The position numbers and the translations under genes were made by a program. Shown here one piece after another: positions 1 to 8,841 of a stretch of DNA of 64,000 nucleotides (position 1 is its first letter; every line of letters begins with the position of its first letter). The DNA comes from Balaenoptera acutorostrata (taxonomy: Eukaryota; Chordata; Mammalia; Artiodactyla; Balaenopteridae). The notes under the pieces were generated by a model that did no database searches, was not told where the DNA came from, and saw only the letters and a list, made by a program, of their open reading frames with translations. The stretch spans positions 67,501 through 131,500 of the forward strand of contig NW_026646041.1 in assembly GCF_949987535.1 (NCBI RefSeq), written 5' to 3'.

Positions 1-53
1 TTAGGATTCTCTTTTTAACCTGTTCCTTAAAACACTAGTGCTTAGGAAATCTA

Positions 54-1320
54 TTGGAGGCAGAAGCAGTCAAGGGTAGCTTAGGGTTAGGGTTAGGGTT
101 AGGGTTAGGGTTAGGGTACAGCTTAGGGTACGGGTTCGGGGAGGGGCTCGGGTACGGCGTAGGGTATGGGCTAGGGTTAGGTTTAGAGTTAGTGTTAGGG
201 TTAGGGCTCGGTTTAGGGTACGGGTTAGGATTAGGGTACGCGTTAGGGTTAGGGTAGGGGTTAGGGTTATGGTACGCGTTAGGGTTAGGGTAGATATTAA
301 ACCTATCCCACTCTCTAGATACCCCTTAGCACGTAAAGGAATATTATTTGGTGGTACAGCCATGGAGAAGAGTTTAGACACTAGGATAAGATAAGGAACA
401 CACCCATTCTCAAGAAATCACATTAGGATTCTCTTTTTAACCTGTTCCTTAAAACTCTAGTGCTTAGGAAATCTATTGGAGGCAGAAGCAGTCAAGGGTA
501 GCTTAGGGTTAGGGTTAGGTTTAGGGTTAGGGTTAGGGTACGACTTAGGGTAGGGTTCGGGGAGGGGTTCGGGTACGGCGTAGGGTATGGGCTAGGGTTA
601 GGGTTAGGGTTAGTGTTAGGGTTAGGGCTCGGTTTAGGGTACGTGTTAGGATTAGGGTACGCATTAGGGTTAGGGTAGGGGTTAGGGTTAGGGGTACGCG
701 TTAGGGTTAGGGTAGTTATTAAACCTATCCCACTCTCTAGATACCCCTTAGCACCTAAAGGAATATGATTTGGGGGTCCAGCCATGGAGAAGAGTTTAGA
801 CACTAGGAATAAGAAAAGGAACACACCCATTCTCAAGAAATCACATTAGGATTCTCTTTTTAACCTGTTCCTTAAAACACTATTGCTTAGGAAATCTATT
901 GAGGCAGGAAGCAGTCTAGGGTAGCTTAGGGTTGGGGTTAGGGTTAGGGTTAGGGTTAGGGTACGGCTTAGGGTACGGGTTCGGGGAGGGGTTCGGGTAC
1001 GGCGTAGGGTATGGGCTAGGGTTAGGGTTAGGGTTAGTGTTAGGGTTAGGGCTCGGTTTAGGGTACGGGTTAGGATTAGGGTACGTGTTAGGGTTAGGGT
1101 AGGGGTTAGGGTTAGGGTACGCGTTAGGGTTAGGGTAGTTATTAAACCTATCCCACTCTCTAGATACCCCTTAGCACGTAAAGGAATATTATTTGGGGGT
1201 CCAACCATGGAGAAGAGTTTAGACACTAGGATAAGATAAGGAACACACCCATTCTCAAGAAATCACTTTAGGATTCTCTTTTTAACCTGTTCCTTAAAAC
1301 ACTAGTGCTTAGAAAATCTA
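54..1320 (+). repeat. Three-monomer block, copy 1 (recurs at 2991)
   Basis: It matches 2991-4256 at an offset of about 2,937 bp. Shared private variants are TACAGC and GGTGGTACAGCC in the first monomer, GCACCTAAAGG and ATAAGAAAAGG in the second, and TATTGCTTAGG plus GTCTAGGG in the third. Differences seen are five single-base indels in this copy (about 552, 691, 808, 900 and 907) and a few substitutions such as TTCGGGG/TTTGGGG at about 135. Confidence 0.88.
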
Positions 1321-2185
1321 TTGGAGGCAGAAGCAGTCAAGGGTAGCTTAGAGTTAGGTTTAGGGTTAGGGTTAGGGTACGGTTTAGGGTACGGTTTCGG
1401 GGAGGGGTTCGGGTACGGCCTAGGGTATGGGCTAGGGTTAGGGTTAGGGTTAGTGTTAGGGTTAGGGCTCGGTTTAGGGTACGGGTTAGGATTAGGGTAC
1501 GCGTTAGGGTTACGGTAGGGGTTAGGGTTAGGGTACATGTTAGGGTTAGGGTAGTTATTAAACCTATCCCACTCTCTAGATACCCCTTAGCACGTAAAGG
1601 AATATTATTTGGGGGTCCAGCCATGGAGAAGAGTTTAGACACTAGGATAAGATAAGGAACACACCCATTCTCAAGAAATCACTTTAGGATTCTCTTTTTA
1701 ACCTGTTCCTTAAAACTCTATTGCTTAGGAAATCTATTGGAGGCAGAAGCAGTCAAGGGTAGCTTAGGGTTAGGGATAGGGTTAGGGTTAGGGTTAGGGT
1801 ACGGCTTAGGGTACGGGTTCGGGGAGGTGTTCGGGTATGGCGTAGGGTATGGGCTAGGGTTAGGGTTAGGGTTAGTGTTAGGGTTAGGGCTCGGTTTAGC
1901 GTACGGGTTAGGATTAGGGTACGCGTTAGGGTTAGGGTAGAGGTTAGGGTTAGGGTACGCATTAGGGTTAGGGTAGTTATTAAACCTATCACACTCTCTA
2001 GATACCCCTTAGCACGTAAAGGAATATGATTTGGGGGTCCAGCCATGGAGAAGAGTTTAGACACTAGGATAAGATAAGGAACACACCCATTCTCAAGAAA
2101 TCACTTTAGGATTCTCTTTTTAACCTGTTCCTTAAAACACTAGTGCTTAGGAAATCTATTGGAGGCAGAAGCAGTCAAGGGTAGC

Positions 2186-2221
2186 TTAGGGTTAGGGTTA
2201 GGGTTAGGGTTAGGGTTAGGG
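2186..2221 (+). repeat. Pure (TTAGGG)6 run of the representative monomer
   Basis: Six exact TTAGGG words in a row. The same position holds 3 copies in units 23036 and 33092, 4 in the many 410-bp units, 5 in some 416-bp units, 7 in most 428-bp units and 8 in the 434-bp units. This run is the main source of monomer length change. Known: four or more TTAGGG words can fold into a G-quadruplex, and TTAGGGTTA is the core bound by TRF1/TRF2-type Myb proteins. Whether either happens here is inference. Confidence 0.95.
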
Positions 2222-2395
2222 TACGGCTTAGGGTACGGGTTCGGGGAGGGGTTCGGGTACGGCGTAGGGTATGGGCTAGGGTTAGGGTTAGGGTTAGTGT
2301 TAGGGTTAGGGCTCGGTTTAGGTTACGGGTTAGGATTAGGGTATGCGTTAGGGTTAGGGTAGGGGTTAGGGTTAGGGTACGCGTTAGGGTTAGGG
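2222..2395 (+). repeat. Fixed block of 29 in-register telomere-like hexamers
   Basis: After the pure run the six-base register continues for 174 bp without slipping. Exact TTAGGG words alternate with variants at fixed places: TACGGC, TACGGG, TTCGGG, GAGGGG, GTAGGG, TATGGG, CTAGGG, TTAGTG, CTCGGT, TTAGGA, TACGCG and TAGGGG. The same order appears in essentially every monomer, so the variants predate amplification. Consensus units have 12 CpG sites here against one in the mixed half. A 21-bp stretch starting TACGCGTTAGGG occurs twice, 36 bp apart (about 2342 with its CpG mutated, and 2378). Copies with 12 bp missing from this area occur at 16374, 19304, 54097 and 61252. Confidence 0.93.
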
Positions 2396-2607
2396 TAGTT
2401 ATTAAACCTATCACACTCTCTAGATACCCCTTAGCACGTAAAGGAATATTATTTGGGGGTCCAGCCATGGAGAAGAGTTTAGACACTAGGAAAAGATAAG
2501 GAACACACCCATTCTCAAGAAATCACATTAGGATTCTCTTTTTAACCTGTTCCTTAAAACACTAGTGCTTAGGAAATCTATTGGAGGCAGAAGCAGTCAA
2601 GGGTAGC
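2396..2607 (+). repeat. Mixed-sequence half of the satellite (~212 bp), representative copy
   Basis: This is the part of the monomer not built of hexamers, running from TAGTTATTAAACC through the CCATGG site, a GATAAG-containing segment, a pyrimidine tract (ATTCTCTTTTTAACC) and an 8-bp palindrome CACTAGTG, to GTCAAGGGTAGC in the next unit. It has one CpG (GCACGTAAAG). Diagnostic variable sites are AATATTATT/AATATGATT, GGTCCAGCC/GGTGCAGCC, AGGATAAG/AGGAAAAG/AGGATACG, and CACATTAGG/CACATTTGG/CACTTTAGG. These combinations identify related monomers across the array. No tRNA box, SINE, promoter or known satellite family was recognised. Confidence 0.9.
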
Positions 2608-2990
2608 TTAGGGTTAGGGTTAGGGTTAGGGTACGGCTTAGGGTACGGGTTCGGGGAGGGGTTCGGGTACGGCGTAGGGTATGGGCTAGGGTTAGGGTTA
2701 GGGTTAGTGTTAGGGTTAGGGCTCGGTTTAGGGTACGGGTTAGGATTAGGGTACGCGTTAGGGTTAGGGTAGGGGTTAGGGTTAGGGTACGCGTTAGGGT
2801 TAGGGTAGTTATTAAACCTATCCCACTCTCTAGATACCCCTTAGCACGTAAAGGAATATGATTTGGGGGTCCAGCCATGGAGAAGAGTTTAGACACTAGG
2901 ATAAGATAAGGAACACACCCATTCTCAAGAAATCACATTAGGATTCTCTTTTTAACCTGTTCCTTAAAACACTAGTGCTTAGGAAATCTA

Positions 2991-4256
2991 TTGGAGGCAG
3001 AAGCAGTCAAGGGTAGCTTAGGGTTAGGGTTAGGGTTAGGGTTAGGGTTAGGGTACAGCTTAGGGTACGGGTTTGGGGAGGGGCTCGGGTACGGCGTAGG
3101 GTATGGGCTAGGGTTAGGTTTAGAGTTAGTGTTAGGGTTAGGGCTCGGTTTAGGGTACGGGTTAGGATTAGGGTACGCGTTAGGGTTAGGGTAGGGGTTA
3201 GGGTTATGGTACGCGTTAGGGTTAGGGTAGATATTAAACCTATCCCACTCTCTAGATACCCCTTAGCACGTAAAGGAATATTATTTGGTGGTACAGCCAT
3301 GGAGAAGAGTTTAGACACTAGGATAAGATAAGGAACACACCCATTCTCAAGAAATCACATTAGGATTCTCTTTTTAACCTGTTCCTTAAAACTCTAGTGC
3401 TTAGGAAATCTATTGGAGGCAGAAGCAGTCAAGGGTAGCTTAGGGTTAGGGTTAGGTTTAGGGTTAGGGTTAGGGTACGACTTAGGGTACGGGTTCGGGG
3501 AGGGGTTCGGGTACGGCGTAGGGTATGGGCTAGGGTTAGGGTTAGGGTTAGTGTTAGGGTTAGGGCTCGGTTTAGGGTACGTGTTAGGATTAGGGTACGC
3601 ATTAGGGTTAGGGTAGGGGTTAGGGTTAGGGTACGCGTTAGGGTTAGGGTAGTTATTAAACCTATCCCACTCTCTAGATACCCCTTAGCACCTAAAGGAA
3701 TATGATTTGGGGGTCCAGCCATGGAGAAGAGTTTAGACACTAGGATAAGAAAAGGAACACACCCATTCTCAAGAAATCACATTAGGATTCTCTTTTTAAC
3801 CTGTTCCTTAAAACACTATTGCTTAGGAAATCTATTGGAGGCAGAAGCAGTCTAGGGTAGCTTAGGGTTGGGGTTAGGGTTAGGGTTAGGGTTAGGGTAC
3901 GGCTTAGGGTACGGGTTCGGGGAGGGGTTCGGGTACGGCGTAGGGTATGGGCTAGGCTTAGGGTTAGGGTTAGTGTTAGGGTTAGGGCTCGGTTTAGGGT
4001 ACGGGTTAGGATTAGGGTACGTGTTAGGGTTAGGGTAGGGGTTAGGGTTAGGGTACGCGTTAGGGTTAGGGTAGTTATTAAACCTATCCCACTCTCTAGA
4101 TACCCCTTAGCACGTAAAGGAATATTATTTGGGGGTCCAACCATGGAGAAGAGTTTAGACACTAGGATAAGATAAGGAACACACCCATTCTCAAGAAATC
4201 ACTTTAGGATTCTCTTTTTAACCTGTTCCTTAAAACACTAGTGCTTAGGAAATCTA
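2991..4256 (+). repeat. Three-monomer block, copy 2 (of 54-1320)
   Basis: The cleaner partner of 54-1320: all three monomers are exactly 422 bp. The same three-monomer group is the part absent between 8432 and 8842, where the surrounding order continues from 2581-type to 4257-type monomers. That fits excision or non-inclusion of exactly three monomers (1,266 bp). Confidence 0.87.
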
Positions 4257-7171
4257 TTGGAGGCAGAAGCAGTCAAGGGTAGCTTAGGGTTAGGGTTAGG
4301 GTTAGGGTTAGGGTTAGGGTACGGCTTAGGGTACGGGTTCGTGGAGGGGTTCGGGTACGGCGTAGGGTATGGGCTAGGGTTAGGGTTAGGGTTAGTGTTA
4401 GGGTTTGGGCTCGGTTTAGGGTACGGGTTATGATTAGGGTACGCGTTAGGGTTAGGGTAGGGGTTAGGGTTAGGGTACGCGTTAGGGTTTGGGTAGTTAT
4501 TAAAACTATCCCACTCTCTAGTTACCCCTTAGCACGTACAGGAATATTATTTGGGGGTCCAGCCATGGAGAAGAGTTTAGACACTAGGAAAAGATAAGGA
4601 ACACACCCATTCTCAAGATATCACATTAGGATTCTCTTTTTAACCTGTTCCTTAAAACACTAGTGCTTAGGAAATCTATTGGAGGCAGAAGCAGTCAAGG
4701 GTAGCTTAGGGTTAGGGTTAGGGTTAGGGTACGGCTTAGGGTACGGGTTCCGGGAGGGGTTCGGGTACGGCGTAGGGTATGGGCTAGGGTTAGGGTTAGG
4801 GTTAGTGTTAGGGTTAGGGCTCGGTTTAGGGTACGGGTTAGGATTAGGGTACGCGTTAGGGTTAGGGTAGGGGTTAGGGTTAGGGTACGCGTTAGGGTTA
4901 GGGTAGTTATTAAACCTGTCCCACTCTCTAGATACCCCTTAGCACGTAAAGGAATATTATTTGGGGGTCCAGCCATGGAGAAGAGTTTAGACACTAGGAT
5001 AAGATAAGGAACACACCCATTCTCAAGAAATCACATTTGGATTCTCTTTTTAACCTGTTCCTTAAAACACTAGTGCTTAGGAAATCTATTGGAGGCAGAA
5101 GCAGTCAAGGGTAGCTTAGGGTTAGGGTTAGGGTTAGGGTTAGGGTTAGGGTACGGCTTAGGGTACGGGTTCGGGGAGGGGTTCGGGTACGGCGTAGGGT
5201 ATGGGCTAGGGTTAGGGTTAGGGTTAGTGTTAGGGTTAGGGTTCGGTTTAGGGTACGGGTTAGGATTAGGGTACGCGTTAGTGTTAGCGTAGGGGTTAGG
5301 GGTAGGGTACGCATTAGGGTTAGGGTAGTTATTAAACCTATCCCCCTCTAGATACCCCTTAGCACGTAAAGGAATATTATTTGGGGGTCCAGCCATGGAG
5401 AAGAGTTTAGACACTAGGAAAAGATAAGGAACACACCCATTCTCAAGAAATCACATTAGGATTCTCTTTTTAACCTGTTCCTTAAAACACTAGTGCTTAG
5501 GAAATCTATTGGAGGCAGAAGCAGTCAAGGGTAGCTTAGGGTTAGGGTTAGGGTTAGGGTACGGCTTAGGGTACGGGTTCGGGGAGGGGTTCGGGTACGG
5601 TGTAGGGTATGGGCTAGGGTTAGGGTTAGGGTTAGTGTTAGGGTTAGGGCTCGGTTTAGGTTACGGGTTAGGATTAGGGTACGCGTTAGGGTTAGGGTAG
5701 GGGTTAGGCTTACGGTACGCGTTAGGGTTAGGGTAGTTATTAAACCTATCCCAATCTCTAGATACCCCTTAGCACGTAAATGAATATGATTTGGGAGTCC
5801 AGCCATGGAGAAGAGTTTAGACACTAGGATAAGATAAGGAACACACCCATTCTCAAGAAATCACATTTGGATCCTCTTTTTAACCCGTTCCTTAAAACAC
5901 TAGTGCTTAGGAAATCTATTGGAGGCAGAAGCAGTCAAGGGTAGCTTAGGGTTAGGGTTAGGGTTAGGGTTAGGGTTAGGGTACGGCTTAGGGTACGCGT
6001 TTGGGGAGGGGTTCGGGTACGGCGTAGGGTATGGGCTAGGGTTAGGGTTAGGGTTAGTGTTAGGGTTAGGGCTCGGTTTAGGGTACGGGTTAGGATTAGG
6101 GTACGCGTTAGGGTTAGGGTAGGGGTTAGGGCTGGGTACGCGTTAGGGTTAGGGTAGTTATTAAACCTATCCCACTCTCTAGATACCCCTTAGCACGTAA
6201 AGGAATATGATTTGGGGGTGCAGCCATGGAGAAGAGTTTAGACACTAGGATAAGATAAGGAACACACCCATTCTCAAGAAATCACATTGGGATTCTCTTT
6301 TTAACCTGTTCCTTAAAACACTAGTTTTTAGGAAATCTATTGGAGGCAGAAGCAGTCAAGGGTAGCTTAGGGTTAGGGTTAGGGTTAGGGTACGGCTTAG
6401 GGTACGGGTTCAGGGAGGGGTTCGGGTACGGCGTAGGGTATGGGCTAGGGTTAGGGTTAGGGTTAGTGTTAGGGTTAGGGCTCGGTTTAGGGTACGGGTT
6501 AGGATTAGGGTACGCGTTAGGTTTAGGGTAGGGGTTAGGGTTAGGGTACGCGTTATGGTTAGGGTAGTTATTAAACCTATCACACTCTCTAGATAACCCT
6601 TAGCACGTAAAGGAATATTATTTGGGGGTCCAGCCATGGAGAAGAGTTTAGACACTAGGATAAGATAAGGAACACACCCATTCTCAAGAAATCACTTTAG
6701 GATTCTCTTTTTAACCTGTTCCTTAAAACACTAGTGCTTAGGAAATCTATTGGAGGCAGAAGCAGTCAAGGGTAGCTTAGGGTTAGGGTTAGGGTTAGGG
6801 TTAGGGTTAGGGTACAGCTTAGGGTACGGCTTCGGGGAGGGGCTCGGGTACGGCGTAGGGTATGGGCTAGGGTTAGGTTTAGGGTTAGTGTTAGGGTTAG
6901 GGCTCGGTTTAGGGTACGGGTTAGGATTAGGGTACGCGTTAGGGTTAGGGTAGGGGTTAGGGTTAGGGTACGCGTTAGAGTTAGGGTAGTTATTAAACCT
7001 ATCCCACTGTCTAGATACCGCTTAGCACGTAAAGGAATATTATTTGGGGGTCCAGCCATGGAGAAGAGTTCAGACACTAGGATAAGATAAGGAACACACC
7101 CATTCTCAAGAAATCACATTAGGATTCTCTTTTTAACCTGTTCCTTAAAACACTAGTGCTTAGAAAATCTA
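4257..7171 (+). repeat. 11-monomer-shift duplication, copy 1
   Basis: Seven consecutive monomers reappear in the same order at 8842-11769. The offset is 4,585 bp at the start, 4,586 at unit 6340 and 4,598 at unit 6750. The 12-bp jump is explained by two extra TTAGGG words in unit 10926 relative to 6340. Landmarks held in common are GATATCACATTAGG near 4617 and 9202, the 2-bp deletion near 5341 and 9926, and GGATCC at 5869 and 10454. Confidence 0.92.
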
Positions 7172-8431
7172 TTGGAGGCAGAAGCAGTCAAGGGTAGCTT
7201 AGAGTTAGGTTTAGGGTTAGGGTTAGGGTACGGTTTAGGGTACGGGTTCGGGGAGGGGTTCGGGTACGGCGTAGGGTATGGGCTAGGGTTAGGGTTAGGG
7301 TTAGTGTTAGGGTTAGGGCTCGGTTTAGGGTACGGGTTAGGATTAGGGTATGCGTTAGGGTTACGGTAGGGGTAAGGGTTAGGGTACGTGTTAGGGTTAG
7401 GGTAGTTATTAAACCTATCCCACTCTCTAGATACCCCTTAGCACGTAAAGGAATATTATTTGGGGGTCCAGCCATGGAGAAGAGTTTAGACACTAGGATA
7501 AGATAAGGAACACACCCATTCTCAAGAAATCACTTTAGGATTCTCTTTTTAACCTGTTCCTTAAAACTCTATTGCTTAGGAAATCTATTGGAGGCAGAAG
7601 CAGTCAAGGGTAGCTTAGGGTTAGGGATAGGGTTAGGGTTAGGGTTAGGGTACGGCTTAGGGTACGGGTTCGGGGAGGTGTTCGGGTATGGCGTAGGGTA
7701 TGGGCTAGGGTTAGGGTTAGGGTTAGTGTTAGGGTTAGGGCTCGGTTTAGCGTACGGGTTAGGATTAGGGTACGCGTTAGGGTTAGGGTAGAGGTTAGGG
7801 TTAGGGTACGCGTTAGGGTTAGGGTAGTTATTAAACCTATCACACTCTCTAGATACCCCTTAGCACGTAAAGGAATATTATTTGGGGGTCCAGCCATGGA
7901 GAAGAGTTTAGACACTAGGATAAGATAAGGAACACACCCATTCTCAAGAAATCACTTTAGGATTCTCTTTTTAACCTGTTTCTTAAAACACTAGTGCTTA
8001 GGAAATCTATTGGAGGCAGAAGCAGTCAAGGGTAGCTTAGGGTTAGGGTTAGGGTTAGGGTTAGGGTTAGGGTACGGCTGAGGGTACGGGTTCGGGGAGG
8101 GGTTCGGGTACGGCGTAGGGTATGGGCTAGGGTTAGGGTTAGGGTTAGTGTTAGGGTTAGGGCTCGGTTTAGGTTACGGGTTAGGATTAGGGTACGCGTT
8201 AGGGTTAGGGTAGGGGTTAGGGTTAGGGTACGCGTTAGGGTTAGGGTAGTTATTAAACCTATCCCACTCTCTAGATACCCCTTAGCACGTAAAGGAATAT
8301 TATTTGGGGGTCCAGCCATGGAGAAGAGTTTAGACACTAGGAAAAGATAAGGAACACACCCATTCTCAAGAAATCACATGAGGATTCTCTTTTTAACCTG
8401 TTCCTTAAAACACTAGTTCTTAGGAAATCTA
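7172..8431 (+). repeat. 14-monomer-shift duplication of 1321-2580
   Basis: Three monomers repeat 1321-2580 at exactly 5,851 bp. Shared marks are TTAGAAAATC before the start, AGAGTTAGGTTTAGG (7200), a 5-hexamer run in the first unit, then GGGATAGGG, GGAGGTGTTCGGGTATGG and TAGCGTACGG in the second. A C in place of G at about 1419 (GGCCTAGGG) is private to the left copy. Confidence 0.9.
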
Positions 8432-8841
8432 TTGGAGGCAGAAGCAGTCAAGGGTAGCTTAGGGTTAGGGTTAGGGTTAGGGTACGGCTTAGGGTACGGG
8501 TTCGGGGAGGGGTTCGGGTACGGCGTAGGGTATGGGCTAGGGTTAGGGTTAGGGTTAGTGTTAGGGTTAGGGCTCGGTTTAGGGTACGGGTTAGGATTAG
8601 GGTACGCGTTAGGGTTAGGGTAGGGGTTAGGGTTAGGGTACGCGTTAGGGTTAGGGTAGTTATTAAACCTATCCCACTCTCTAGATACCCCTTAGCACGT
8701 AAATGAATATGATTTGGGGGTCCAACCATGGAGAAGAGTTTAGACACTAGGATAAGATAAGGAACACACCCATTCTCAAGAAATCACTTTAGGATTCTCT
8801 TTTTAACCTGTTCCTTAAAACACTAGTGCTTAGGAAATCTA

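Larger units (their letters stand above)
2159..2580 (+). repeat. Representative 422-bp monomer (anatomy reference)
   Basis: This unit is close to the consensus and serves as the key for all others. Offsets from its first base are: 0-26, end of the mixed-sequence half, TTGGAGGCAGAAGC to GTAGC; 27-62, pure TTAGGG run of six; 63-236, 29 fixed hexamers, mostly degenerate; 237-421, rest of the mixed half, from TAGTTATTAAACC to GGAAATCTA. In units with fewer or more pure hexamers, everything after offset 27 shifts by 6 bp per hexamer. An NcoI-type CCATGG lies in the mixed half of every unit checked. TCTAGA and ACTAGT are also common there, so digestion should give a ladder of about 420 bp. Confidence 0.93.
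1..4256 (+). repeat. Array segment 1: left edge, 7-monomer duplication
   Basis: Tail of a cut monomer at 1-53, then monomers starting at 54, 476 (423 bp), 899, 1321 (416 bp), 1737, 2159, 2581 (410 bp), 2991, 3413 and 3835; unmarked ones are 422 bp. Units 54-1320 and 2991-4256 are the same three-monomer group at an offset of about 2,937 bp (seven monomers). They share TACAGC in the first unit, AGTTTAGAGTTAG-like changes, GCACCTAAAGG in the second and GTCTAGGG in the third. The left copy carries extra single-base indels. Confidence 0.9.
4257..8841 (+). repeat. Array segment 2: first copy of the 11-monomer unit
   Basis: Monomers start at 4257, 4679 (410 bp), 5089 (420), 5509 (410), 5919 (421), 6340 (410), 6750, 7172 (416), 7588, 8010 and 8432 (410); unmarked ones are 422 bp. 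Units 4257-7171 recur about 4,585-4,598 bp to the right (8842-11769). Units 7172-8431 are instead related to 1321-2580 at an offset of 5,851 bp. Shared private variants include TTCGTGGAGG (4257), TTCCGGGAGG (4679), a 2-bp deletion in CTATCCCCCTCTAG (5089) and TAGCGTACGG (7588). Confidence 0.9.

Noticed and set aside
54..257. Recurrent + strand ORFs of 61-75 codons rich in Leu-Gly (one in most monomers)
   Set aside because: They start at a TTG in the mixed half and are open only because TTAGGG reads as TTA GGG in that frame. They end at a TAG in the variant words. There is no conserved start context, the composition is that of the repeat, and length changes with hexamer number.
70..381. Recurrent - strand ORFs of 81-126 codons rich in Leu-Thr
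   Set aside because: This is the CTA ACC reading of the C-rich strand, opened by a GTG in the mixed half. The same frame recurs in most monomers and is lost by any single indel; nothing resembles a protein family.
846..1226. 126-codon - strand ORFs at 846, 3782, 11717 and 12561, the longest in the window
   Set aside because: They are longer only because GTCTAGGG replaces GTCAAGGG and removes a stop. They follow a lineage of monomers, not a gene.
2230..2270. tRNA or SINE internal promoter (B box) suggested by GGTTCGGG
   Set aside because: The B box needs GGTTCGA followed by CC. Here the A is G and the words are part of the hexamer series; there is no A box or cloverleaf.
2396..2420. TATA-like TATTAAA as a promoter for the array
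   Set aside because: A single short AT-rich word with no other promoter element; its regular spacing is only that of the monomer.
2396..2430. Degenerate C-strand telomere words (AAACCTATCCC) hinting that the mixed half is also telomere-derived
   Set aside because: Only one or two words resemble AACCCT and there is no six-base register, so chance is sufficient.
5070..5414. - strand ORF of 114 codons rich in Pro-Asn, which looks like a proline-rich structural protein
   Set aside because: This is the CCT AAC reading of the complement. The 2-bp deletion near 5341 only joins it to another frame. Its twin at 9655 is a copy of the same DNA, not evidence of selection.
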